Shown here: one piece after another, positions 14,348 to 22,021 of the stretch
Layout of the letters: each line of letters starts with the position of its first letter
Position numbering within the stretch: position 1 is the first letter of the stretch
IMG/VR virus record: IMGVR_UViG_3300037119_001810
Location: 1 to 60,930 of that record
Strand: one strand, 5' to 3'
DNA from: a virus
DNA length: 60,930 bases
Made by a program: the position numbers and the translations under genes
The notes under the pieces: generated by a model
Told to the model about the DNA's origin: nothing
What the model saw: only the letters and a program-made list of their open reading frames with translations
Database searches by the model: none

Positions 14348-14590
14348 ATGAGTGAGCCTGATCCCGAGCGGTGCCCGGTGTGCGGACAGCCGGACAACTG
14401 CGGCGACTGTGACCACACGCCGGTCCTGTGCCCCGAGTGCAAGGGCGAGGGTGAGGTGACCAAGCCCGGCACCGCCACCCGCAACGAGTGGGGCGTGTGG
14501 GACAGGGACACCATGCCCTGCCCGTCCTGCCAGCCCGACCCCGGTCTGGTCGAGGACGAGCGGATCATCCGCAAGTTCGACGGCAACTGA
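14348..14590 (+). CDS. Zinc-ribbon protein, 80 aa
   Basis: Two zinc motifs are visible: CPVCGQPDNCGDC near residue 9 and CPECKGEGEV paired with CPSC. The CxxCxGxG form is that of DnaJ-type zinc fingers. ATG 14348 lies behind family-1 (14309) and the CATCCATCCAACAGAAAGTGAGG leader. Probably a small adaptor or nucleic-acid-binding protein. Confidence 0.6.
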   Translation: MSEPDPERCPVCGQPDNCGDCDHTPVLCPECKGEGEVTKPGTATRNEWGVWDRDTMPCPSCQPDPGLVEDERIIRKFDGN

Positions 14591-14623
14591 TCCGGACGTA
14601 ACGCATGGTGCTAGGTCTAGCCT

Positions 14624-14650
14624 CTGCCCCCTCCCCTCCCTAGGGGGCAG
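14624..14650 (+). terminator. 9-bp GC-rich hairpin flanked by two family-2 copies
   Basis: CTGCCCCCT pairs with AGGGGGCAG across a 9-nt pyrimidine loop. Family-2 copies at 14607 and 14651 bracket it exactly. Likely terminates transcription before the 14699 promoter. Confidence 0.5.
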
Positions 14651-14698
14651 GGTGCTAGACCTAGCATCGTGTGAGTCGATCCGGCTCCAACCATGGTG

Positions 14699-14707
14699 TG
14701 TTACACT
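14699..14707 (+). promoter_or_regulatory. Extended -10 promoter (TGTTACACT)
   Basis: GTGTGTTACACTATG matches the recurrent phage promoter. It precedes the MoxR-type ATPase gene, and a family-1 site (14731) lies just downstream of the expected start. Confidence 0.55.
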
Positions 14708-14762
14708 ATGGGGGTATCCAACACAGCAGGGTTTCCAGAAACCCCGCAGAAAGTAGGTCGTG

Positions 14763-15740
14763 ATGACCGCACCAAGGAACACACCGCCCACGGGCGACGA
14801 CATCGAGTCGGCCCTCGACATCATCGAGGCCAACGGTGGCGCTGGTGACTGGGAGGAAGCGACCGGCGACAACGACGCCGGTCAGGTCCAGCGCTGGCTG
14901 TTCCCCCGCTACCTCGGCGCTGAGGACCCGGCGGACATGTACCTGTCCCGCTCCGGTCTCGGCCCCTACGACACCGACGTGGAGACGGTGGGCGCATGGC
15001 TCGCTGCTCCCCGCAACATGGTCGGTGCCGTGCTGCTGCTGGGTGAGCCCGGCACTGGCAAGACCGCGCTGATCGAGGCCGCGATCACCCACGCCGACCG
15101 GACCATGACCACCGTGGTCTGCACCCCGGACCACACGAAGGACTCACTGTTCCTCCGGTTCGTGGGAGAGGGCAACGGCGACGACGGGCGGGACGGCAAG
15201 CCGACCCCGTACACCCTCGGCGCTGTGCCCTACGCCGCCAAGCACGGGCACACCCTCTACATGGACGAGGTGATGATGCTCGTGGACGGGGTGAAGCCGC
15301 TGCTCTACCCGCTCGCTGACGGTCGACGGTTCCTCCCCGAGGGCAACGTGGACGGGTCGCCGCTGGAAATCCACGAGGACTTCCGGCTCATCCTGTCCTC
15401 GAACCCGATGGTCCGGGGTGCGTCGCTGCCCGAGCCCGTCGGCTCACGGTGCGCCAGCACCACGCTGACGGTGGACACCTCGCCCGCCATGCTGCGTGAC
15501 CTCGCCATTGACGAGTCCGTGGTGCAGGCGTGGGAGGCACTGGGCACCGCCGGTCTGTGGCGTCCGCAGATCAGGGAGATGCGTCTCGCTGACTACTGGC
15601 TGAGCATCGACCCGGCGCAGTCGGTCAGCGCGTTCCTCCCCGAGCACTGCCCGGAGAGCCAGCGTGAGCAGATCAAGAACACCGTGGTCTCGTTCCTCGG
15701 TGGTCAGGTCCGCAACGATGGCCGTCTGGTGGTGGCGTGA
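14763..15740 (+). CDS. MoxR/CobS-type AAA+ ATPase
   Basis: The 325-aa protein has Walker A GEPGTGKT (94-101), Walker B LYMDEV (165-170), a sensor-1 segment LSSNPMVRG, and an arginine-finger region (VGSRCAST). MoxR and CobS ATPases act with VWA-domain partners to remodel or insert metal into target proteins. Here a VWA/HExxH partner is encoded at 16312, with only two small genes between. Similar CobS/CobT-like pairs are annotated in other phages, but their job there is not established. Start ATG 14763 follows AAAGTAGG. Confidence 0.8.
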   Translation: MTAPRNTPPTGDDIESALDIIEANGGAGDWEEATGDNDAGQVQRWLFPRYLGAEDPADMYLSRSGLGPYDTDVETVGAWLAAPRNMVGAVLLLGEPGTGKTALIEAAITHADRTMTTVVCTPDHTKDSLFLRFVGEGNGDDGRDGKPTPYTLGAVPYAAKHGHTLYMDEVMMLVDGVKPLLYPLADGRRFLPEGNVDGSPLEIHEDFRLILSSNPMVRGASLPEPVGSRCASTTLTVDTSPAMLRDLAIDESVVQAWEALGTAGLWRPQIREMRLADYWLSIDPAQSVSAFLPEHCPESQREQIKNTVVSFLGGQVRNDGRLVVA

Positions 15741-16072
15741 TGAGTGCTACGCCTAGCACCCCGGTTTCCAGAAACCGGCGGTTCGCCCGCAGGTACCGCA
15801 TGTTCGACAAGGTGAACGGCGTCGAGCAGAACCTCCACGGTGAGGTGGTCAACGGTGAGTTCGTTGACGCCTACACCACGCTCGCCACCCGTGCGTTCTT
15901 CATCAACCTCGGCGGGACCGAGGAGATGCGCCGGACCAAGGGCGGGGTGATCGTGTGCAAGTCGGTCAGCCCGCCCCACGAGGACGGCACGCACACCGTA
16001 CGGGAGGCCCGGTTCATCCCGCTGGGCGACGACGACCTGCCACTGCCCATCACCCGAGGGAAGGCGCTGTGA
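15740..16072 (+). CDS. Hypothetical protein, 110 aa
   Basis: ATG overlaps the ATPase stop. The first 12 residues are made entirely by a family-2 site followed by a family-1 site (MSATPST, VSRN); the folded part starts after about residue 13. Beta-rich composition (FFINLGGTEEMRRTKGGVIVCKSV). It lies between ATPase and VWA partner, so it may belong to their complex. Confidence 0.55.
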   Translation: MSATPSTPVSRNRRFARRYRMFDKVNGVEQNLHGEVVNGEFVDAYTTLATRAFFINLGGTEEMRRTKGGVIVCKSVSPPHEDGTHTVREARFIPLGDDDLPLPITRGKAL

Positions 16073-16275
16073 TGCTGCGTACTCACCTGTCCTACAAGGG
16101 CCGCTCGATGAAACGGGTGCTGGTCATGGACATCACACCTGAGCACACCGACGAGGAGGTGCTAGCCGTAGCACTCGTCGCTGCTCGGGAGGACAAGTCC
16201 AGTCTGTTCGGTTGGACCATCACGCCGAACCCGGACGACGCAACCCACGCTGTCGTCACCATGCACACCGACTAG
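16072..16275 (+). CDS. Hypothetical protein, 67 aa
   Basis: Small alpha/beta protein starting in an ATGA-type overlap. A family-2 palindrome (16158) is translated as VLAVAL. The stop TAG shares its last base with the family-1 site at 16275. Unknown function, same transcription unit as the MoxR/CobT pair. Confidence 0.55.
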   Translation: MLRTHLSYKGRSMKRVLVMDITPEHTDEEVLAVALVAAREDKSSLFGWTITPNPDDATHAVVTMHTD

Positions 16276-16311
16276 TTTCCAGAAACATCCATTCCAACAG
16301 GAGGTACCACC

Positions 16312-18462
16312 ATGAAGGGCTTGAAGCAGATGGTCCAAGAGGCCGTCAAGCAGAGCACAGAGCAGGAGCAGGAGCAGGCTCCGGTGCAGGTCACCGACGA
16401 CGCACGCCGGGCGCTGTCCATGCAGATGCGGCAGTGGTCCGGCTGGGCCAACAGCGTCATCGAGTTCGGTGACCCGCGCAAGAAAGGAATGCCGTCGCCG
16501 TTCGCTGCGTGTGACCACCACAAGCGCAGGTTCCACGCCAACATCGACCGGCTGGTGCTGAACCCGAACCGGGTGCTGTTCACCGTCACCCCGTTCCGGC
16601 TGAGGCAGGAGGCGGTGCTGACCGGCGCGCTGCTGCACGAGGCGGGCCACGCCCGGTACTCGCACTGGCAGCCGAGCAGGTACGGCAACCCCGACGTGCT
16701 GCTGCACAACGACGGCGAGCCCGCCACCGCGCAGTGCGTGGCGCTCGCCCGGCTGATGGAGGAGCCCCGGATCGAGGGGCTGATGACCCGTGACGCCGAG
16801 AGGATCGGTGCCGGGTCGCTCGACTGGACCATGCGGGCCAGCGCTGCGCACCTCGCACCGATGACCACGCTGGCGACTGACCCCGGCCAGCGGATCATGG
16901 ACCTCATCACCTCGTGGGCGCTGAGGGCTGGTCGGCAGTACGCCATCCAGCACTGGGACAGCGACCACAGGACACGCAACTGGGTGTCCGACTTCACCTC
17001 GCTGCTGACCATGAGCATCGAGGCGCACCTGACCGACCTCGAAGCCAAGGGTGCGGACACGAAGCCGAACATGCACGCTCGGTTGATCGTGACGGGTCTG
17101 ATCGGGATGACCAGCATCGAGGACAACACCGGGTCGCTGATGATCGACAACGCTCGTGCGATCCTCGACCTGCTGTTTCCAGAAACCGACGAGGACGACG
17201 AGGACGGCAAGCCCGAGCCGATGCCCGGCGGGGACTGCGCCGAGCAGGAGCCCGAGGAGCAGGAGGACAGCGAGCCCGAGCAGGGTGAGGCTGAGCCCGA
17301 GAAGTCCGAGGACGAGCAGGCCGACGAGGCTGAGCAGTCTGATGAGGGTGAGCCCGGCGACGATGAGGCTGAGGCTGACGAGGGTGAGCCCGGCGAGTCT
17401 GAGGGTGAGGACGGTGAGTCCGACGAGGGCGAGCCGTCCGAGGATGACGCCGAGGGTGAGGGCAAGGGCGAGGGTGAGGGTGACCCTGAGTCCGAGGGTG
17501 AGGGCGAGGGTGAGGGTGCTACGTCTAGCACTGGCGAGCCCGACGACGAACTCTCCGAGGCGCTGCGCCAGATGGAGGAGGCAGCCAAGGACGAGTCCGC
17601 CGAGGAGGCGGGCGAGGAGGCCGAGGAGTCCGAGGTTTCCGGAAACGGGGCGGGCTCCGGCGGTGGCGGCGGTGGTCAGGGCGGCTACCGCAACCCGACC
17701 AAGGAGGAGCGTGACATCCAGAAGGGTGCCGAGCGATTCCTGCGGGACATGATCGCACCGAGCGAGTCGTCCATCGTGACGCTCACTGACACCCCGTCCT
17801 CGACGGTCAACGGTGCGGCGCTGTCGGCGTGGAAGGCAGGCGGGCAGGTCAAGGCTCCGCACTTCTTCGAGCGTACCCGCCGTGAGGTCGAGCCCTCCCC
17901 GCCGGTCAAGGTGGCGATCCTCGTGGACGTGTCGTCCTCGATGGGCTCACTGCAGAAGCCGAGTTCGGTCCTGTCGTGGGCACTGGCAGCGGCGGCGCTG
18001 GACCTGCGGAACTTCGCCGGTCGCGGCCAGCAGATCGAGTCGTGCATGATCCACTGGGGCAGCAGGTCCGAGGTGATCCAGCGCAACGGGCAGATGATGC
18101 CGGGGATCAAGGAGTTCGCCTGCGATCAGGGCACCTCCGACATGCACGGTGCGATGGCGCTGGTGGAGGAGCAGATGCCGGGGTTCTTCGATGTCTCCGA
18201 GACTCCGGTCAACCGGCTGCTCGTGCAGTTCACCGACTGGGAACTGTTCGGTCGCCAGCAGGTCACGCCGTGGATCGAGCGGGCGCTGGGTGTGGGGGTC
18301 AACATGCTGACCGTGGCCCCGAGGGACTACTCCCCCCGCCGCTCCGACCTCGAACAGATCCTGTCCGATGTCAAGGTGCAGCGGGGCACGTCGAGCCTGC
18401 TGAGGTACGACGAGGCGAAGCCGGATCAGGTGTGGCAGCACGCGGCGGAGGTGCTGTCGTGA
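16312..18462 (+). CDS. CobT-like VWA protein with an HExxH motif
   Basis: The 716-aa protein has three parts. Residues 1-285 carry HEAGH (109-113) and a later EEPRIE, as in zinc metallopeptidase-like domains found beside VWA domains. About 285-450 is an acidic, repetitive linker (SEGEGEG types). The C-terminal VWA domain has the MIDAS DVSSS (539-543) and a later TDWE. CobT and related VWA proteins bind a MoxR/CobS ATPase, here at 14763. Two family-1 sites (17175, 17635) and one family-2 site (17515) fall in or beside the disordered linker, where they do little harm to the protein. The function in the phage is unknown; chaperone or metal-insertion roles are possible. Confidence 0.75.
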   Translation: MKGLKQMVQEAVKQSTEQEQEQAPVQVTDDARRALSMQMRQWSGWANSVIEFGDPRKKGMPSPFAACDHHKRRFHANIDRLVLNPNRVLFTVTPFRLRQEAVLTGALLHEAGHARYSHWQPSRYGNPDVLLHNDGEPATAQCVALARLMEEPRIEGLMTRDAERIGAGSLDWTMRASAAHLAPMTTLATDPGQRIMDLITSWALRAGRQYAIQHWDSDHRTRNWVSDFTSLLTMSIEAHLTDLEAKGADTKPNMHARLIVTGLIGMTSIEDNTGSLMIDNARAILDLLFPETDEDDEDGKPEPMPGGDCAEQEPEEQEDSEPEQGEAEPEKSEDEQADEAEQSDEGEPGDDEAEADEGEPGESEGEDGESDEGEPSEDDAEGEGKGEGEGDPESEGEGEGEGATSSTGEPDDELSEALRQMEEAAKDESAEEAGEEAEESEVSGNGAGSGGGGGGQGGYRNPTKEERDIQKGAERFLRDMIAPSESSIVTLTDTPSSTVNGAALSAWKAGGQVKAPHFFERTRREVEPSPPVKVAILVDVSSSMGSLQKPSSVLSWALAAAALDLRNFAGRGQQIESCMIHWGSRSEVIQRNGQMMPGIKEFACDQGTSDMHGAMALVEEQMPGFFDVSETPVNRLLVQFTDWELFGRQQVTPWIERALGVGVNMLTVAPRDYSPRRSDLEQILSDVKVQRGTSSLLRYDEAKPDQVWQHAAEVLS

Positions 18463-18746
18463 GCAGGGTTTCCAGAAACGACACACCTACTAGGGAGCCC
18501 CGCCCGCTCACCAAGAGCGGGTGGGGGGTGCTGCTCCGTGCGGTGAGCGCTGACATCAAGGCAGCCGAGATGCTGTACGCCTCCGCTGACCTGCTCACCA
18601 AGGGGCGCAACGCTACCGACCGCGCCTACAACCGAGCCGTGGTGGACCTGACCACCCGGCTGCTCGACCTGCCAACCGACCCCGAGGTGATGGAGCACGT
18701 GCTCCGGAACCTGCCTGACTACGACGCACCGAAAGAGAGCAAGTGA
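18459..18746 (+). CDS. Hypothetical protein, 95 aa
   Basis: GTG 18459 overlaps the VWA stop; residues 4-7 (VSRN) come from a family-1 site. The body is helical (VSADIKAAEMLYASADLL) with an acidic end. Unknown. Confidence 0.55.
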   Translation: MSRVSRNDTPTREPRPLTKSGWGVLLRAVSADIKAAEMLYASADLLTKGRNATDRAYNRAVVDLTTRLLDLPTDPEVMEHVLRNLPDYDAPKESK

Positions 18747-19003
18747 TGCATACCCGACTGATCCCCCTGACCGACGACCGAGGTCGACTGATGCTGGCGG
18801 AGGACCCGAAGAACGAGCCCTCGCACGGCAGCGTGGTGCTGACCAACGGAGAGTACGGCACCGCGTGGCAGCGGTTCTTCTCCGATGGCCGGTGGCACCG
18901 TGTCGGCACCGGCAAGGGCCGTTCGTGGGAGCAGATGCTGGCCGAGCGCAACCTCGTGCTGGTCTACGAGGCACCCATTCGTGAGGGAGGCGAGTCCCGA
19001 TGA
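18746..19003 (+). CDS. Hypothetical protein, 85 aa
   Basis: ATG overlaps the previous stop. A small beta-rich protein (GSVVLTNGEYGTAWQRFFSDGRWHRV) with no recognised family. It is coupled to the zinc-ribbon gene behind it. Confidence 0.55.
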   Translation: MHTRLIPLTDDRGRLMLAEDPKNEPSHGSVVLTNGEYGTAWQRFFSDGRWHRVGTGKGRSWEQMLAERNLVLVYEAPIREGGESR

Positions 19004-19335
19004 CCTGTCGCAACTGCGGGAGTACGAACTCCACGTGGGAACTCCACACCACTCGTGACTCGCGGGCGATCACGGCTGTTCGCGGCTGCGTCGACTGCTC
19101 GGAGACGCTGGAACAGTGCAGCGCTGACGCATGGCTGCACGGGTTGCTCTCCACTCGTATCGAGGCAGGCGTGACGCAGGCCGTCATTGACCTGTGGAAC
19201 CGGAACAACGGGTGGATTCCCGGCATGGCGTTCCGCGAACTGGCCGAGGCACTGGGCGTGGACCCGGACCGGCTCGTCCACTACGACATCGACAAGGGTG
19301 AACGGCACTACCCCGAGGGAGTGAGCAAGCGATGA
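19000..19335 (+). CDS. Zinc-ribbon protein, 111 aa
   Basis: It opens with CRNCGS and has CVDC about 25 residues later, a restriction-alleviation/Lar-like zinc ribbon pattern. LWNRNNGWIP near residue 65 is also reminiscent of small phage Lar-type proteins, which modulate host restriction, but similarity is limited to the Cys pairs and this WNR motif. ATGA overlap with the gene before. Confidence 0.55.
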   Translation: MTCRNCGSTNSTWELHTTRDSRAITAVRGCVDCSETLEQCSADAWLHGLLSTRIEAGVTQAVIDLWNRNNGWIPGMAFRELAEALGVDPDRLVHYDIDKGERHYPEGVSKR

Positions 19336-20075
19336 GCGTTTCCAGAAACGACGTAGAGTTCGCCAAGCAGATCGAGGAACTGCAGGCGATGAGCGACGAG
19401 CCGCTGCACCCGGACCTGCAGCCGTGGGTGGAGGATGGGCAGTGGGGTCCGATGCTCCGGCACCCGCTGGTCTACTCCGTCCCGCTGACACTGCCGGGCT
19501 ACGCCAACCGGACCTACCTCTACAAGCAGAAGGCCAAGGCAAGGGCCATCGAGGAGGAGGACTGGCACAACCTCGTGTTCCTCCACGAGAGACCGTACCG
19601 GCTGGACGCCCTGCTGTCTGTGGTCGGGACCACCGAGAGCGGTGATCCAATCCCGCTGGCCTCAGTGCCCGAGCACTGGGCGCTGGCTGCCGATGTCTGG
19701 GTGGACAGCGAGAACATCCAGCAGAACATCGAGCAGTGGCGGGCGCTGTTCTGCAACGGGGCGGGCGGGCTGTGGCTGGGCGAGCCCGACGAGCGCGCTG
19801 CGTTCGAGGCCCTGCCCGAGGCAGGAGCCGAGGGGTCTGGCCTGATCCGTGCATGGCGCGGTGGTGCGGTGGGTGACTGGTCGTGGACCACCGACCGTAA
19901 GACGGCTGAGTTCTTCTCCCGTCGCTCCGGCCTGCCTGTCCGTGGTCACCTCATCCCGAGGTCCGACGTGTTCGGGTACCTCACCCGTCGTAGCGAGGCC
20001 GAGTTGCTGGTGAAGTTCACCGAGTTCCGCCGGTCGCTGGTCTACCCGGTTTCTGGAAACCCCGATGACGAGTGA
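19332..20075 (+). CDS. Candidate ADP-ribosyltransferase
   Basis: The 247-aa protein has a C-terminal pattern of R-S-E mono-ADP-ribosyltransferases: an arginine strand (IRAWRGG, about 172-178), a W-S/T-TD motif (WSWTTDRKTAEFF), and RRSEAELL near 222 giving the E-x-E catalytic pair. Phages such as T4 use such enzymes to modify host RNA polymerase or other proteins. The N-terminal 150 residues are unrecognised. The protein starts MSVSRN and ends PVSGNPDDE, so family-1 sites mark both ends of the gene. The ART call needs structure comparison. Confidence 0.5.
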   Translation: MSVSRNDVEFAKQIEELQAMSDEPLHPDLQPWVEDGQWGPMLRHPLVYSVPLTLPGYANRTYLYKQKAKARAIEEEDWHNLVFLHERPYRLDALLSVVGTTESGDPIPLASVPEHWALAADVWVDSENIQQNIEQWRALFCNGAGGLWLGEPDERAAFEALPEAGAEGSGLIRAWRGGAVGDWSWTTDRKTAEFFSRRSGLPVRGHLIPRSDVFGYLTRRSEAELLVKFTEFRRSLVYPVSGNPDDE

Positions 20076-20334
20076 GAGCCGCGAGTTCATCATCGGGCTC
20101 CTGCTCTGGGCGCTGATCTTCTACCCGGTGTGGTCACCCCGCTGCCGCAGGCTACGGCGGGAGGCACGCTGGGCCGAGGCCACCGCACAGGTGGTGGCGC
20201 AGGCCGAGGCTGTGACCCGACGGGCAGCAGCCAGCGGGCAGGGCGGCAGGCTGGGCAGAGAGACAGGACCGAACTGGGAACAGGACAAGCCTTTCCCTGA
20301 GTGCTTCGACCAAGAGATAGAGGATGATCTGTAA
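20065..20334 (+). CDS. Membrane protein, 89 aa
   Basis: One N-terminal helix (FIIGLLLWALIFYPVW) is followed by a basic, then alanine-rich coiled segment and an acidic end. It overlaps the ART gene by 11 bp. Unknown. Confidence 0.5.
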   Translation: MTSESREFIIGLLLWALIFYPVWSPRCRRLRREARWAEATAQVVAQAEAVTRRAAASGQGGRLGRETGPNWEQDKPFPECFDQEIEDDL

Positions 20335-20486
20335 TGGCAACACCACAGGAGTACGTGCAGTCAGTCTTGTCCAGTCTCGCGCTGGTGCAGGACGCGAGTG
20401 AGGAACTACTCGCCACCGAGGGGGTGGTCGAGATTCTGAAAGACATGGACGCTCTCGCCACCGATCTGTATGAGGTGCTGGGCTGA
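20334..20486 (+). CDS. Small acidic helical protein, 50 aa
   Basis: ATG shares a base with the TAA of the gene before, and the TGA overlaps the next ATG. The sequence (SSLALVQDASEELLATEGVVEILKDMDALATDLYEVLG) is one or two acidic helices. Unknown; DNA mimicry is conceivable but unsupported. Confidence 0.5.
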   Translation: MATPQEYVQSVLSSLALVQDASEELLATEGVVEILKDMDALATDLYEVLG

Positions 20487-20842
20487 TGAGCGGGAAGGAA
20501 GGACCCCCGTACAGGTACCCGAGGCTGGCGTTCGTGGCGTACTGCCTGCAGCGGTGGACGGTGGACCTCGTGGTCGACCTGTTCCGGCTGGTGTTTCCGG
20601 AAACCCTGACCTACACGGTGCAGTTGCACCGGCTCGTGAGGGTGGGCGAGTGGCCTGAGAGCGACAAGTGGAAGATCGCCAACTCGTGGGAGCCGATCAA
20701 GGTTCGCGGACTGCGAGCAGCACGGACGAAGGCCCACGAACTGCGGCAGACCAACCGCTGGGCCACGCTGAACGACCGGCCCTACGTCACGATCACTAAC
20801 CCGCACGGCATAACCGTCTCCAACTGGGAGGTGCTGGGCTGA
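20486..20842 (+). CDS. Hypothetical protein, 118 aa
   Basis: The protein has a hydrophobic amphipathic segment (WTVDLVVDLFRLVFPETLTYTV) whose FPET is encoded by a family-1 site, and a basic helical second half. It precedes the VRR-NUC gene by ATGG overlap. Unknown. Confidence 0.5.
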   Translation: MSGKEGPPYRYPRLAFVAYCLQRWTVDLVVDLFRLVFPETLTYTVQLHRLVRVGEWPESDKWKIANSWEPIKVRGLRAARTKAHELRQTNRWATLNDRPYVTITNPHGITVSNWEVLG

Positions 20843-21252
20843 TGGCTAAGGAAGGACCCGAGACCAAACTCATCAAGCGGATGCGCGATGCAGCCAACGA
20901 CCTGTACGGCTCCCGGCTGGTGACCATCAAACACCACGGTGGGCTGGGCAGCGAGGTCGGTGTGAGCGACCTGCTGTGCGTGCTCGACGGGGTGTTCGTG
21001 GCGTGCGAGGTCAAGGCCCCCGAGTCCTACCCCGTGAAGGGCAAGCCGAGCGTCGAGAAGGCGCTGGCCGAGGGACCGACGGTCAAGCAGCGGCTGTTCG
21101 TCAAGCGTGTCCGTGAGGCAGGCGGGGTGGCCGGGTTCGCGGCTGACGTGGCTGGGTTCCTCGCCCTGCTGGAACAGGTGCAGCGACGGGTCATGTCCAT
21201 CGAGGACACCATCCGAGAGATGAAGGACTACGGACCAGAGGGGTGCCTGTGA
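20842..21252 (+). CDS. VRR-NUC family nuclease
   Basis: The 136-aa protein has the compact PD-(D/E)XK layout of phage VRR-NUC enzymes: E7 in the first helix, GVSDLL (D43), CEVK (E56, K58), and a conserved Q helix (VKQRLFVKRVREAGG). These nucleases act on branched DNA in replication or recombination. It stands at the head of the replication module, which also holds DUF2800, DUF2815, PolA and SNF2 genes, as in many phages of Gram-positive hosts. Confidence 0.85.
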   Translation: MAKEGPETKLIKRMRDAANDLYGSRLVTIKHHGGLGSEVGVSDLLCVLDGVFVACEVKAPESYPVKGKPSVEKALAEGPTVKQRLFVKRVREAGGVAGFAADVAGFLALLEQVQRRVMSIEDTIREMKDYGPEGCL

Positions 21253-21818
21253 TGTACGCAGTTTCCAGAGGCTTGAAGCCCCGCGTCATCCGTCGGGTGG
21301 TCCAAGTGGCGAAGGACGGACGGGCGAAGGTGGCCCGTGATCGTCGGACCCTCATCACCATCGAGCGGATCAAGGCGAGGACGGCCAAGTCCTGTGCCTA
21401 CCACATGTGCCCCTACTACGAGGCGTCTGAGGCTGACACTCACCCAAGGGGCGGGGTCGGGGTGATCGCTCCCGGCACCGAGTACGCCCTGTTCAAGAGC
21501 GCCTACACAGTGAGGCGGATGGGCGGGCGTACGTTCCCCGAGCAGAGGACGTACCACTTCGACTGCCTGCCTCTCGACGCTCGGCCACTGGTCCGATTCT
21601 TCTTCCCTCGTGGGCTGTGGAAGATGCGTCTGGTCCACGGCGAGGCGGAGGAGGTCGAGCGGACGTTCACCTCCGTCGAGGCGTGGGAGGTATGGCTCTC
21701 CAAACAGCACCCGGTGCTGATGCGCAAGGACGTGTTCCACCTCGACCAGCCCGGCTCGAAACAGCGAGGCACCAACCTCTACTACGCCATGCTGAGCAGG
21801 GTTTCCAGAAACCAATAG
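21252..21818 (+). CDS. Hypothetical basic protein, 188 aa
   Basis: ATG overlaps the nuclease stop. It has a strongly basic N-terminus (RGLKPRVIRRVVQ), then CAYHMCPYYE and a later H-x-D-C (YHFDCLP), which could form a zinc site of an HNH-like or treble-clef fold. No complete HNH motif is seen. A degenerate family-1 site (21261) opens the gene and a perfect one (21801) encodes VSRN at its very end. Confidence 0.55.
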   Translation: MYAVSRGLKPRVIRRVVQVAKDGRAKVARDRRTLITIERIKARTAKSCAYHMCPYYEASEADTHPRGGVGVIAPGTEYALFKSAYTVRRMGGRTFPEQRTYHFDCLPLDARPLVRFFFPRGLWKMRLVHGEAEEVERTFTSVEAWEVWLSKQHPVLMRKDVFHLDQPGSKQRGTNLYYAMLSRVSRNQ

Positions 21819-21820
21819 TG

Positions 21821-21829
21821 TGATACGCT
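21821..21829 (+). promoter_or_regulatory. Extended -10 promoter with upstream family-1 site
   Basis: AGTGTGATACGCTATG contains TGA-TACGCT. The family-1 site at 21801-21812 ends 11 nt before the -10 hexamer, covering the -35 region. It serves the replication genes from 21860 on. Confidence 0.55.
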
Positions 21830-21859
21830 ATGCGTATCCAACAGAGAGTGAGAAAGCGC

Positions 21860-22021
21860 ATGTATGACGAACTGAGGGACTTGGCGGGCATGAACAACGC
21901 CGCCCTGAAATCCGTGTGCCGAGACTGGGGTATCTCGGGCTACTCGAAGATGAACCGCGAGGCGTTGAAGCAGGCGATCCTGAACCACCCGAACAACAAG
22001 GGAGAGAACCCAAATGGGTAA
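21860..22021 (+). CDS. SAP/Rho-N-like small protein, 53 aa
   Basis: The sequence LKSVCRDWGISGYSKMNREALKQAIL fits the SAP or Rho N-terminal helix-extended loop-helix, which binds DNA or RNA. ATG 21860 follows TCCAACAGAGAGTGAG; the ATG at 21830 lies on the promoter. It overlaps the nuclease gene by 8 bp and may be its DNA-binding partner. Confidence 0.65.
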   Translation: MYDELRDLAGMNNAALKSVCRDWGISGYSKMNREALKQAILNHPNNKGENPNG

